NCBI RefSeq assembly: GCF_030246845.1
Contig: NZ_CP126889.1
Location: 1,302,001 to 1,366,000, forward strand
DNA: 64,000 nt
DNA from: Enhydrobacter sp.
GTDB taxonomy: Bacteria; Pseudomonadota; Alphaproteobacteria; Reyranellales; Reyranellaceae
Direction: 5' to 3'
Below, in pieces: positions 10,137 to 20,242 of the stretch; positions within the stretch are counted from its first letter, which is position 1; each line of letters begins with the position of its first letter. The translations under genes were made by a program, and so were the position numbers. Below the pieces are notes generated by a model. It was not told the DNA's origin. It was given only the letters and a program-made list of their open reading frames with translations, and did not search any database.

Positions 10137-10528
10137 GATCGACCGAGATGATGCGGGCCGAACGACATGGGGAACAACTCGCCCACAGTCACGGTGCGGT
10201 GCAGGCCATCGGGACCGCAGAGATGGACCTTGACATCGTCGGCCGCGAACTCGCGCAGCTTCTGCCGACAGCCGCCGCAGGGCGAGATGACCTCCGGCCC
10301 TGGCCCGATCACCACGCATTCCGTCACGCGCCGCTTGCCTGCCGCGACGAGCGCGGCGATGGCTGACGCCTCGGCGCAAAATCCCTCCGGGTAGGCGGCA
10401 TTCTCCACGTTGCAGCCGCCATGGAGACCGCCTTCCTCGTCGCGCACGGCGGCGCCGACATGGAATTTCGAATAGGGCGCATAGGCCCGCACCATCATGG
10501 TGCGCGCGAGACGGAGCAGATCGTCCAT
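10133..10528 (-). CDS. cdd: Cytidine deaminase
   Basis: A 131-residue zinc deaminase of the short tetrameric type. The zinc ligands C51, C84 and C87 and the catalytic E53 are seen in CAEASAI and PCGGCRQ. It converts cytidine and deoxycytidine to uridine and deoxyuridine. Its ATG at 10528 is one base after the permease stop and its TGA overlaps the next gene. The position between the nucleoside importer and the phosphorylases shows that imported cytidine is meant to be deaminated before phosphorolysis. Confidence 0.95.
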   Translation of the reverse strand: MDDLLRLARTMMVRAYAPYSKFHVGAAVRDEEGGLHGGCNVENAAYPEGFCAEASAIAALVAAGKRRVTECVVIGPGPEVISPCGGCRQKLREFAADDVKVHLCGPDGLHRTVTVGELFPMSFGPHHLGRS

Positions 10529-10529
10529 G

Positions 10530-11453
10530 TCAGCGCTCCTTCTCGTAAGGAATGCCGATCGCCTTGGGCGCCACGGCGCGTCCGACGAAGCCGGCCAGCA
10601 GGAACACGGTGAGAAGATAGGGCAAGGCCTGGATGAATTGCACGGGCACTTCGCCCATCCCGGGCACGGTCACGCCTTGCAGGCGGATGGCGACGGCGTC
10701 CAGCAGGCCGAAGATGAGACAGGCGCCAAAGGCCGGAAATGGCCGCCATTTGCCGAAGATGATGGCGGCAAGGGCGATGAAACCCTGGCCTGCGGTCATG
10801 TCGCGGCTGAAGCCGGCGTTCTGCGCGATCGAAAGATAGGCGCCGGCGAGGCCCGCGAGGAGACCGCACAGCAGCACCGCGCGGTAGCGCAGCCAGGCCA
10901 CCGAGATGCCGGCGGCGTCCACGGCCAGCGGCATCTCGCCTACGGCCCGCAGCCGGAGCCCGAAGCGGGTGCGCGCGATCAGCCACCAGGTGAGCGGCAC
11001 GCTCGCCAGCGCTGCATAGACCAGGATGTTGTCGCCGGCGCGGGGAAGGAAGATCGGCATCAGCCGCTGCCCTGGCCGATCGAGCGGAGGCGTCTGGCCG
11101 CCCTGATGGAACCAGGCATTGCCGAGCACGACAGTGAGGCCCGCGGCCAGGATGTTGAGGGCCACGCCGCTCACCACCTGATTGCCGCGGTGGGTGATGC
11201 AGGCAAAGCCGTGCAGCAGCGCCAGGATCTCCGCAGCGACGACCGCCGCCGCCACCCCGCACCATGCGGACCCGGTCAGCGTCGAGCCGACGGCGGCAAA
11301 GAAGGCGGCGATCAGCATCTTGCCCTCGAGACCGACATCGACGATGCCGCTTCGTTCCGAGAAGAGTCCGCCCATGGCGCACAGGATGAGCGGTGTCGCC
11401 GTCCTGAGCGTAGCGGCGGCGGCGAGAAAGACAATAGGGGGAAGATCCTCCAT
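10530..11453 (-). CDS. Nucleoside ABC transporter permease (NupQ/YufQ type)
   Basis: A 307-residue hydrophobic permease of the simple-sugar/BMP-associated family (BPD_transp_2). The segment FSERSGIVDVGLEGKML is the conserved cytoplasmic motif of this group, and about eight to ten membrane helices follow. It is the smaller of two permeases; the larger one precedes it by three bases. With the BMP-type binding protein and double ATPase upstream it forms a NupNOPQ-like importer. Purine and pyrimidine nucleosides are the known substrates of characterised members, and the enzymes downstream support that here. Confidence 0.9.
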   Translation of the reverse strand: MEDLPPIVFLAAAATLRTATPLILCAMGGLFSERSGIVDVGLEGKMLIAAFFAAVGSTLTGSAWCGVAAAVVAAEILALLHGFACITHRGNQVVSGVALNILAAGLTVVLGNAWFHQGGQTPPLDRPGQRLMPIFLPRAGDNILVYAALASVPLTWWLIARTRFGLRLRAVGEMPLAVDAAGISVAWLRYRAVLLCGLLAGLAGAYLSIAQNAGFSRDMTAGQGFIALAAIIFGKWRPFPAFGACLIFGLLDAVAIRLQGVTVPGMGEVPVQFIQALPYLLTVFLLAGFVGRAVAPKAIGIPYEKER

Positions 11454-11456
11454 GGA

Positions 11457-12517
11457 TCATCCGCGACGCGGCAAGAGGGCAGCGATCCAGGGCCGCGGCA
11501 ACTGCTCGAGCGCGCCGGAGAACAGGATCACAAGACCCTGGATCACGACCACCATCTCCCGGGTGATCGCCGGCTCGTCGAAGGCAAGCTCCGCGCCGCC
11601 CTGCTGCAACGCTCCGAACAGCAGCGCCGCCAGCGCAACGCCAAGCGGATGGTTGCGCCCCATGAGCGCGACCGCGATGCCGGCAAAGCCGTAGCCCGCC
11701 GGGAAGTCGAGCACGATGCGATGGTGCACGCCCATCAGCTCGTTGACGCCGACGAATCCGGCGAGCGCGCCGGAGAGGCACATGGCGAGCATGGTCATGC
11801 GCCTGAGATCGGTGCCGGCATAGCGCGCGGCCTCAGGATTGTGGCCCATGGCGCGCAGGGCGTAGCCCCAGCGCGTATGCCACAGGAACAGCCAGACGGC
11901 GGCGCAGCAGGCGAGCGCGAGGACGATCGAGAGATTGAGGGGAGACCCTGACAGGGCAGGCAACTGGCCGGACGGGCCGAAGCCGCGGCTTTGCGGTGTC
12001 ATGGAGCCCGGGGCGATCAGCACGTTCACCAGAAGATAGACCATCAGCGCGGACGCCACGAAGTTCAGCATGATGGTCGTGATGACGATGTGGCTGCCCC
12101 GCCAGGCCTGCAGCCAGGCGGGAACGGCGGCCCATGCCGCACCGAACAGCGCCGCCGCGGCAATGGCGATGGGCGCCATCAGCCAGCCCGGCAGGTACCG
12201 GTCGAAGGCCAGCACCGCGAGCCCGCAACCCAGGCCGCCGATATAGGCTTGCCCTTCGCCGCCGATATTGAACAGGCCGCCGTGGAAGGCGAGCGCTACG
12301 GCCAGCCCGGTGAAGACGAAGTTGGTGGCGTAGTAGAGCGTGTAGCCGATCGACTCGGGCGTGCCGACCGCGCCCAGCACCAGCCGGTTCAGCGCATGGA
12401 GCGGGTCGATGCCGATCAGACGCACGATGATGCCGACCACGAGGAAGGCGAGCACGATGTTGATCAGCGGCGCGAGCAGAAGCTCGGCCCAGACGGGGAG
12501 TGCGGAACGCGACAGCC

Positions 12518-12521
<4 letters not shown>
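11457..12521 (-). CDS. Nucleoside ABC transporter permease (NupP/YufP type)
   Basis: A 354-residue permease of the BPD_transp_2 family with the motif HGGLFNIGGEGQAYIGGL near residues 75-95 and many membrane helices. The start is a GTG at 12521 that forms a GTGA overlap with the stop of the ATPase gene. The frame is open far upstream, but that part is only the shadow of the ATPase gene. It pairs with the 10530-11453 product. Its length is normal for the larger permease of BMP-type nucleoside importers. Confidence 0.9.
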
Positions 12522-14055
<1,534 letters not shown>

Positions 14056-14059
<4 letters not shown>

Positions 14060-15057
14060 TTGCAGGAATTGTCGCTCATGTAGTCGTGAACCACGATCTT
14101 CCCCGCGATGATGTCGGCCTTGGCCTGCTCCACCTTTGCCTTCATCTCGGGCGTGATCAGCTTCTCGTTGTACTGGTCCAGGGTCCAGTCGACGCCGCCT
14201 TCCTTGAGACCCAGCACCGATACGCCGCCTTGCCACCTCCCCGCCTGCGCCGCCTCGAAGCTGCGATAGGTGGCGAGATCGACCCGCTTGATCATCGAGG
14301 TCAGCATGGTGCCGGGATGCAGATGGTCCTGATTCGAATCGACGCCGATCGCGTACTCGCCGCGGTCCTTGGCCGCCTGCAGCACGCCGATGCCCGTGCT
14401 GCCGGCGGCGGCATAGACGACATCGACGCCGCGGTCGAACTGGCCCTTGGCGAGTTCGGCGCCACGGCCGGGGTCGTTCCATGCCGCCGGCGTGGTGCCG
14501 GTCATGTTGGCGATCAGCTCGGCCTTGGGATTGGCATACTTGATGCCCTGCTCGTAGCCGCACTGGAAGCGGCGGATCAACGGAATGTCCATGCCGCCGA
14601 CGAAGCCGATCTTGCCGGTCTTCGAGGCCAGCGCTGCCGCGACGCCGACCAGGAACGAGCCCTCGTGCTCCTTGAAGGTGACGGACTGGACATTCGGCAG
14701 ATCGACCACGCTGTCGATCAGCGTGAAGTGCGTCTTGGGAAATTCCTTCGCGACCTTGCCCAGGGCCACACCCTGGGAGAAGCCCACGGCGACGATGGGA
14801 TCGTAGCCGCGCTGGGCGAAGCGGCGATGGGCCTGCTCGAACTGCGTCTCGTTGCTGGGCTCGAACTCGGCGACGGCCACCTTCGTCTCGGCCTTGAACT
14901 TCTCCGCGCCGGCGCTCACGCCTTCGTTGAAGGATTTGTCGAACTTGCCGCCCGTGCTGTAGACGATCGCGGGCTTGATCGCGTTCTGCGCCCGCGCCAC
15001 TGGCGCGAGCGCGACGCCGACAAGCAGGATAGCCGCCAGCAGACGGTGCAGGCTCAT
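14056..15057 (-). CDS. BMP-family nucleoside-binding protein of ABC transporter
   Basis: A 333-residue periplasmic binding protein of the basic membrane protein (BMP/Med) family. A signal peptide covers about residues 1-23 (LAPVARAQNA). The ATG at 15057 has GGGGAG nine bases upstream. Characteristic family segments are GGKFDKSFNEGVSAGAEKF, DSVVDLPNVQSVTFKEHEGSFLVG and GVDSNQD. Family members bind purine and pyrimidine nucleosides; the downstream deaminases and phosphorylases agree. It is the first gene of the transporter block, 76 bases after the LLM flavoprotein gene on the same strand. Confidence 0.92.
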
Positions 15058-15133
15058 CGTCGAAAGCTCCCCTGTTTGCGAAAGTTTGAACGGCCCGAAC
15101 ATCGCCGTCCAGCCGGGATCATCGCGGCGGACG

Positions 15134-16297
15134 TCAGTGGAAACGCGGCATCACTTTCGTCCAGAAGGCCTCGATCGACTTCATCAGCCTGGGATGCGGC
15201 ACCAGGCTGTTGTAGGTGTAGCAGAATACCCAATCCACCGGCTGCCGCGCCTGCTGGGTCTCCATGGCGCGCAACACCGTGTCGACCGTGCCGACGAAGG
15301 CGTAGCCTTGGGCAATCACTTGCTCCGACGTGGGGAATTCGCCGGTCTTGGGATCCTGCATGCCCTTGCGGAAGCCGAACGGCTCGAACCAGGCGCGCCC
15401 CGAGAACTGGCCGGAATCGCGCCACAGCGCGATGGCCTCGGCATCGCTGTCGGCGATGATGACGTCGCGCAGCACGCCCACCCCCTGCCCCTTGGGCTTG
15501 CCCGAAACCTCGGCGTAGACGCTGTAGAGCTTGTCCTCGTAGACCGGATGCATGGGCGGCAGGATCGGGGTGATGCCCTCGCGGGCGCAGAAGCGGACCG
15601 TGTTCTCCGAGCTCGCGAACGGCTGGAAGAGCGGCGGATGCGGCTTCTGCAGCGGCTTCGGGACGACGCCGACGGCCTTGAGGATGCCGCCTTCCACGCC
15701 CTTGCCCCACTTCGCGGTGGTATCGAGCGTCCACGGCGTGGGGCCGGCCGGGACCTTCCAGAACTTGCCGTCGAAAGTGAGCATTTCCTCCGTCCAGCAC
15801 TTCTTGACGATGCGGAAATTCTCCTCGAAGGCCAGCCGGTTGGCGGTATCGATCTCGTCGTGCTGGTTGGGCAGGGCGCCGTGGATGCCGTGTGTCTGCT
15901 GCGCCATGACATCGACCCAGCGGCGCTGGTACCCACGCGCGAAGCCCGCACAGGCCCGGCCGCCGGTCATGTGGTCGAGCATGGCGATGTCCTCGGCGAC
16001 GCGGATCGGATTGGAGGCCGGCAGGACGATGCCGAGCTGGCCCACCCGGATGCGCCTGGTCTGCATCGCGAAGTAGAGATCGAGCAGCACCGGGTTGTTG
16101 GAGAGCTCGAACCCTTCGATATGGAAATGATGCTCGGTGAAGCTCACCGAATCGTAGCCCAGGTCGTCGCCGAGGCGGATCTGCTCGGACAGCTCCTTCA
16201 GCATGCGCTGGTAGAAGTCGGGACGCATGCCCGCCATGCCGGCTTCGATCTCGGCACGGCTGCCGATACTGGGCAGGTAGAACAGCGAGGCTTTCAT
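15134..16297 (-). CDS. LLM-class flavin-dependent monooxygenase (luciferase-like)
   Basis: A 387-residue protein of the bacterial luciferase-like family, which uses FMN (usually reduced by a partner) to oxygenate small organic molecules. Typical segments are LGYDSVSFTEHHFHIEGF, LGIVLPASNPIRVAEDIAMLDHMTGGRACAGFARGY and the late VGTVDTVLRAMET. The substrate is not evident and the sequence does not look like RutA. It is three bases after the SDR gene and shares its strand with the nucleoside operon, so joint transcription is plausible. No flavin reductase gene is nearby. Confidence 0.87.
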   Translation of the reverse strand: MKASLFYLPSIGSRAEIEAGMAGMRPDFYQRMLKELSEQIRLGDDLGYDSVSFTEHHFHIEGFELSNNPVLLDLYFAMQTRRIRVGQLGIVLPASNPIRVAEDIAMLDHMTGGRACAGFARGYQRRWVDVMAQQTHGIHGALPNQHDEIDTANRLAFEENFRIVKKCWTEEMLTFDGKFWKVPAGPTPWTLDTTAKWGKGVEGGILKAVGVVPKPLQKPHPPLFQPFASSENTVRFCAREGITPILPPMHPVYEDKLYSVYAEVSGKPKGQGVGVLRDVIIADSDAEAIALWRDSGQFSGRAWFEPFGFRKGMQDPKTGEFPTSEQVIAQGYAFVGTVDTVLRAMETQQARQPVDWVFCYTYNSLVPHPRLMKSIEAFWTKVMPRFH

Positions 16298-16300
16298 CTC

Positions 16301-17083
16301 TCATTTCCCCTTCGGTGTGGCGGCGATCCCCGGCACATGCGCGAGCAGCGACTTGGTCAGTCCGCCGTCGACCACGAGGGCCTGCCCGGTGATATAACTC
16401 GCTGCGGGGCCAAGCAGGTAGGCGACAGCATCGGCGATATCGTCCGGCGTTGCCACGCGACCGAGCGGCACCATCTCCGCTCGCCGCCGCGCGAGCGTTC
16501 GATTGCGATAGATCGCGTCTGTCATCGAGGTATGAACGAAGCCCGGGCACACCGAGTTGGCGCGGATGCCGTCGGCAGCCCATTCCATGGCCATCATCTC
16601 GGTCAGCATGATCAACGCCGCCTTCGCCGGGCTGTAGGCGCCGGTCGGCAATTGCGGCAGACGTCCGGCCATCGAAGCGATCGTGACGATGGCGCCCTTC
16701 GATCTTGCCAGATGCCGATGCGCCGCCCTGCCCAGCAGCCAGTTGGCACGCAGATTGATGTCGAACACGCGATCCCAGGTGGCGATGTCGAGATCGAGCA
16801 GCCTGCCGGGAGCCGTGATGCCGGCGTTTCCCACGACCGCATCGATGCCGCGCATGGCTTTGGCCGCGACGGCAATCACGCGTGCCGGCGCGTTCGGCCT
16901 CGCCATGTCGGCCTTCAAGGTTCGCACCTCGCAACCCGAGGCGCGCAGCGACCGGGCCAGCGCCTCCAGCTCGTCGAGATAGGCGACATCGCACAAGGTG
17001 AAGGCCCTGGCGCCATCGGCCGCAAGCCTGAGCGCGACGGCCCGGCCGATGCCGCGGCTGGCCCCGGTGATCACCACCCGCAT
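16301..17083 (-). CDS. Short-chain dehydrogenase/reductase
   Basis: A 260-residue classical SDR. The cofactor loop TGASRGIG starts at about residue 6, NAG follows (VVGNAGITA), the catalytic serine lies in IASMAGR, and the Y-x-x-x-K pair in [10 protein letters not shown]. It is an NAD(P)-dependent oxidoreductase of unknown substrate. The gene is packed between the amidase (22 bases) and the LLM monooxygenase (3 bases), so the three are likely to work on one compound. The ATG at 17083 has GGAGGAAACGAA directly upstream. Confidence 0.9.
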   Translation of the reverse strand: MRVVITGASRGIGRAVALRLAADGARAFTLCDVAYLDELEALARSLRASGCEVRTLKADMARPNAPARVIAVAAKAMRGIDAVVGNAGITAPGRLLDLDIATWDRVFDINLRANWLLGRAAHRHLARSKGAIVTIASMAGRLPQLPTGAYSPAKAALIMLTEMMAMEWAADGIRANSVCPGFVHTSMTDAIYRNRTLARRRAEMVPLGRVATPDDIADAVAYLLGPAASYITGQALVVDGGLTKSLLAHVPGIAATPKGK

Positions 17084-17105
17084 CGTTTCGTTTCCTCCTG
17101 TCGCT

Positions 17106-18557
17106 TCAGAAGGAGGGTGGCACGGTTCCGGGTTTGGGGTCGATGGGCAGGAGCTTGTGCAGTCCCATCAGGCTTTCGTAGAGCGAGGCGGCCTGCAGCA
17201 GCGCCGCCTCGCCTCGCGGCTTGCCGACGAGTTGCAAACCGACCGGTCGGCTGTATGCGTCGAAGCCACAGGGCACGGCGACGGCGGGACTGCCGGCAAC
17301 GGTGATGGCCGAATTGACGGTCGATCCCGCCATATAGTTCTCGAGCTTCTTGCCGGCAATGGTGGCAGGCGCGCGCAGATGGACGTCGAAGGCGGCGGTC
17401 GGCGCGCCGGGCGTCACCAGCAAATCGTATGTCTGGAAGAATTCGCTCATGCGCCTGAAAAGCGCCGCGCGTTCACGCTCGGCCCAAGCGAGGCGGCTGG
17501 CTGTCTGCTCGAGGCCGAGCTCGGTGTTCCAGATGATGTCGGGCTTGATCTTGTCGCGGTATTGCTGGAGCTGCAGCTCGCGGTCGACGACGAACTGCTG
17601 GCTGCGCAGCGCCATGAACACCTCGTCCACGGGCCCGAAATCGGGCGACGTTTCCTCGACGATGCAGCCCAGCTCCTCGAAACGCCGGGCCGCCTTGGTG
17701 CAGATTTCGCGAATCTCGCGGTCGAGCGCCATCCTTCCGCCGAGATCGGCGGTGAAAGCCACCCGGGTTGGCGCGACGGGACGAGCGACGGCGGCACTGA
17801 ACGAGACGGCCGGCGCATCGAACGTCATCGGATCGTGTGTACAGAAACCCGCCATCGCATCGAGAAACAGGGCGAGATCGGCAACGGTGCGCGCCATCGG
17901 TCCCTGCACCGACTGCGGCGAATAGAGATTGTTCGACGTGCCGCGCGTCACCCGGCCGGGCGATGGCCTGAGACCGACCACCGAGCAATAGGTCCCGGGA
18001 CGGCGCAACGAGCCGCCATGGTCGGAGCCGTGCGCCAGCCAGACCTCGCCCGTCGCCACCGAAACCGCGCCGCCGCCAGTCGAGCCACCGCAGGTAAGGG
18101 CCGTGTTCCAGGGGTTGCGCGTGCGGCCGAACACCTCGTTGAAGGTGCTGCCGCCGGCGCCGAATTCGGGCGTATTGGATTTCGCCATCACGATACCGCC
18201 CTTGCGCTCGATGCGCTCCACCAGCGGATGGGATTTCGTCGGCACATGGTCGGCGAAGATCGGCGAGCCGTAGGTGGTGCGCACGCCGGCCACGTCCGTC
18301 AGGTCCTTGATCGACACGGGAAGGCCTGCGAGCCAACCCGCTTCGTCCTTCGCTTCACAGGCGTCCGTGCCGGACATGATGCGCCTGGCGTGGATACGAG
18401 CGCGATCGAGACAAAGGGTCGGCAACGCGTTGACCGCCGGCTCGACCTCGGCGATGCGCCGCGCCGACGCCTCGACCAGATCAAGCGGCGTCAGCTCGCC
18501 CTTCTTCAGCCGCGTCACCGCCTCGACCGCTGTCATTCGGTAAAGATCGTCGCCCAT
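17106..18557 (-). CDS. Amidase (amidase-signature family)
   Basis: A 483-residue hydrolase of the amidase-signature family. The Ser-cisSer-Lys triad can be placed at K84 (VSIKDLTD), S159 (CGGSTGGGA) and S183 ([12 protein letters not shown]). It cleaves a carbon-nitrogen amide bond; the substrate is unknown. The ATG at 18557 is preferred over an upstream in-frame start at 18602 because AGGAG lies five bases before it and the usual family N-terminus ([25 protein letters not shown]) then begins properly. It is the first gene of the long minus-strand run that continues through the nucleoside operon. Confidence 0.9.
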   Translation of the reverse strand: MGDDLYRMTAVEAVTRLKKGELTPLDLVEASARRIAEVEPAVNALPTLCLDRARIHARRIMSGTDACEAKDEAGWLAGLPVSIKDLTDVAGVRTTYGSPIFADHVPTKSHPLVERIERKGGIVMAKSNTPEFGAGGSTFNEVFGRTRNPWNTALTCGGSTGGGAVSVATGEVWLAHGSDHGGSLRRPGTYCSVVGLRPSPGRVTRGTSNNLYSPQSVQGPMARTVADLALFLDAMAGFCTHDPMTFDAPAVSFSAAVARPVAPTRVAFTADLGGRMALDREIREICTKAARRFEELGCIVEETSPDFGPVDEVFMALRSQQFVVDRELQLQQYRDKIKPDIIWNTELGLEQTASRLAWAERERAALFRRMSEFFQTYDLLVTPGAPTAAFDVHLRAPATIAGKKLENYMAGSTVNSAITVAGSPAVAVPCGFDAYSRPVGLQLVGKPRGEAALLQAASLYESLMGLHKLLPIDPKPGTVPPSF

Positions 18558-18596
18558 CTCCGCTCCTCGAACGTACGCAACCGTACCCGTCATCGT

Positions 18597-18614
18597 GGCC
18601 ACAAACGGTCACAA
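18597..18614 (-). promoter_or_regulatory. Tandem 8-bp repeat upstream of the amidase gene, possible operator
   Basis: On the minus strand TTGTGACC and TTGTGGCC occur 10 bp apart, about 40-57 bases before the amidase ATG. A one-turn spacing of near-identical half-sites is what a dimeric regulator would bind. A short inverted repeat (GTACG-CAAC-CGTAC, 18573-18586) lies between it and the ribosome binding site. I see no confident promoter and cannot name the regulator. Confidence 0.3.
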
Positions 18615-18710
18615 TGGCCAGCGGGCAGAGGTGCAACGATCCCTCACGATGTCGCGTTGACGGCTCAGCAGGCAGCTCATTCCTGCCGCCCTTTCCTGAC
18701 GAAGGGCATG

Positions 18711-18750
18711 GCCCGTCCCGTCGCTCCCCCGCGGGACGGGCTTCTTCTCT
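18711..18750 (+). terminator. Rho-independent terminator-like hairpin, plus orientation
   Basis: GCCCGTCCCG (18711-18720) pairs perfectly with CGGGACGGGC (18732-18741) and is followed by the U-rich run TTCTTCTCT on the plus strand. No plus-strand gene ends here, because the amidase to the left runs on the minus strand. It may end an unannotated short plus-strand transcript from the 18600-18700 interval, or be a leftover. Confidence 0.5.
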
Positions 18751-18755
18751 GAATC

Positions 18756-18788
18756 CAAAAGAGAACGGCCGGGCAGACCCGGCCGTTC
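18756..18788 (-). terminator. Terminator of the OmpA-like gene (bidirectional shape)
   Basis: GAACGGCCGGG (18763-18773) and its exact complement (18778-18788) form an 11-bp stem with a 4-base loop. Read on the minus strand the stem is followed by TCTCTTTTGG, a normal T-run, 22 bases after the OmpA-like stop codon. On the plus strand GATTTTGC follows, so it may also work weakly in that direction. Confidence 0.8.
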
Positions 18789-18809
18789 GATTTTGCAAAA
18801 AGCGGAGCG

Positions 18810-19805
18810 CTACTGGATCACGATCTCGACACGGCGGTTCTGCGGCTCGCGCACGCCGTCGCCGGTCGGCACCAGCGGCTGGGTCTCGCCCTTGCCGATC
18901 ACCGAGATCGCCGTCGCCGGCACGCCGTCACGCACAAGGGCGTCCTTGACCGCATTCGCCCGACGCAGCGACAGCGCCATGTTGTAGCTCGCCGGTCCGG
19001 ACGTGTCGGTGTGGCCGGTGGCGGTGATGCGGGCGCTGCCCTTGGTCTTGTAGGCGTCGGCCGCCTGCTGGATCGTGCTCAGGGCCTGCTGCGACAGGTT
19101 CGAGCGGTCCCAGTCGAAGAACACCATGAAGGATGGCGCACTGGGCTGCGGCGGTGGCGGCGGCGGAGCAACCGCCTCCGGCTGACCGAACTTGTAGCTG
19201 ACGCCCAGCATCACGCTGAAGTTGTTGTTGTTCCAATTGCCATAGGCCGAGGCCGGATTGGTCGTGCCGTAGTAGCGGCCGTCGAGGTTGACGCGGAAGT
19301 TGTTGTCGACGTTCCATCCGAGGCCGATGATGCCCTGGTAGGCAAACACGGTGTTGCTGAGTGAGGTCGTGGCGCCAAAGATATCGACGCCGTCGACGAA
19401 GCCGACGCCGGCACCGGCGCCGATATAGGGCGTAACCATCGCGCCCGGCAGGAAGTCGTACAGAGCGTTCACCATGACGCCGACCTGATTGACGTTCCGG
19501 CTGGCGTTGAAAGCGCCGAACGTCCCAAGCCCGGTCATGTACGTATCGTTCTGCCGGAAGACGCCTTCGAGCTCGATGCGCGGACCGACGAAGTCATAGC
19601 CGATCACCGCACCCGCGGCCCAGCCCGTCGTGGGGTAGCCATTGGCGACACCCATATTGTAGTTGAGCAGCCAGTTCGCTCCCCCTTCCAGGCCGATATA
19701 CACGCCCGGATAGGTCTGATGCTGCGTAAACCAGTCCGATTGCGCGTTGGCACCCGCCATCGGCAAAGCGATAAGGGCGGCCGCGCCGAGCAGCGTCTTT
19801 TTCAT
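18810..19805 (-). CDS. OmpA-family outer membrane protein
   Basis: A 331-residue outer membrane protein. The signal peptide is residues 1-21 (ending GANA, then QSDW). An eight-strand barrel-like region follows (repeated GxxxGYDFVGPRIELEG-type strands, to about residue 200), then the linker PEAVAPPPPPPQPSAP and a C-terminal OmpA domain (about 216-331) with ITATGHTDTSGPASYNMALSLRRANAV and QNRRVEIVIQ. It should anchor the outer membrane to peptidoglycan and perhaps form a small pore. The ATG at 19805 is chosen because the signal peptide begins there and GAGG lies 10 bases upstream; the open frame extends further but without a signal. Confidence 0.92.
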   Translation of the reverse strand: MKKTLLGAAALIALPMAGANAQSDWFTQHQTYPGVYIGLEGGANWLLNYNMGVANGYPTTGWAAGAVIGYDFVGPRIELEGVFRQNDTYMTGLGTFGAFNASRNVNQVGVMVNALYDFLPGAMVTPYIGAGAGVGFVDGVDIFGATTSLSNTVFAYQGIIGLGWNVDNNFRVNLDGRYYGTTNPASAYGNWNNNNFSVMLGVSYKFGQPEAVAPPPPPPQPSAPSFMVFFDWDRSNLSQQALSTIQQAADAYKTKGSARITATGHTDTSGPASYNMALSLRRANAVKDALVRDGVPATAISVIGKGETQPLVPTGDGVREPQNRRVEIVIQ

Positions 19806-19880
19806 GCTGGAACATCCTCGATTGCGAAAGCAGCGTGACGACTGTCCAACGCCATGAAGCCGCCATACGTTGCCCAAAGC

Positions 19881-19916
19881 CGCCACAGCGGCCGCTTTCA
19901 CGCCAAAGCTGTGGCG
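19881..19916 (-). promoter_or_regulatory. Hairpin in the upstream region of the OmpA-like gene
   Basis: CGCCACAGC (19881-19889) pairs perfectly with GCTGTGGCG (19908-19916), about 75-110 bases before the OmpA-like start codon. If transcription starts further upstream this is a 5' UTR stem, like the stabilising stems known in enterobacterial ompA mRNA; otherwise it may be a protein-binding dyad. The function is inferred. Confidence 0.4.
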
Positions 19917-20166
19917 TCAGTGCAACACTTCAGGCTTACGCCAGGGAAGGCGTTCCAAGCCATCCGCGCATTCATTGTATGAAATGTCCGTGACGTCCAT
20001 AAATATTGTAGCCCGCTCGCGGGGATCGGCGTAGGCTTCGGTCGGTAAGTGAAGGAGGTGCCTATCCGTTCGAGGACCAAGCGCCCCGACGGAACCAAGA
20101 CCATCGGTGGAATGACCGCCGTGTGCGTTGTGCGCCGCACCTTCCGACTTGCCGCCGATCGCCCCC

Positions 20167-20196
20167 CGCCTCCGCTTGCGGAGGCGTTCTTGCTTT
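20167..20196 (+). terminator. Terminator-like hairpin 47 bases before phoH (possible attenuator)
   Basis: CGCCTCCGC (20167-20175), a TT loop and GCGGAGGCG (20178-20186) form a perfect 9-bp stem followed by TTCTTGCTTT on the plus strand. No recognised gene ends here. It could close a small RNA or leader transcript begun near 20000, or act as an attenuator for phoH. Confidence 0.6.
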
Positions 20197-20242
20197 CGGG
20201 TGCCCGGCCTCACTCACCCGCTTCTGACCCCGGAGTATGAAT

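Larger units (their letters stand above)
19806..20242. other. Intergenic region between divergent ompA-like gene and phoH
   Basis: These 437 bases hold the divergent start regions of the OmpA-like gene (minus) and phoH (plus). The right half contains a GGAGG (near 20052), a short open frame (20049-20240, weak coding look, arginine- and proline-rich) and a strong terminator-like hairpin at 20167-20196. The AT-rich stretch near 19980-20010 (TCCATAAATATTGTAG) is the most promoter-like part, but I cannot assign -35 and -10 boxes with confidence. Confidence 0.5.

Noticed and set aside
20049..20240. A 63-codon frame before phoH
   Set aside because: It runs through a strong terminator hairpin, has a GTG start without a spaced ribosome binding site and shows no family likeness. 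A leader or small RNA is a better reading.
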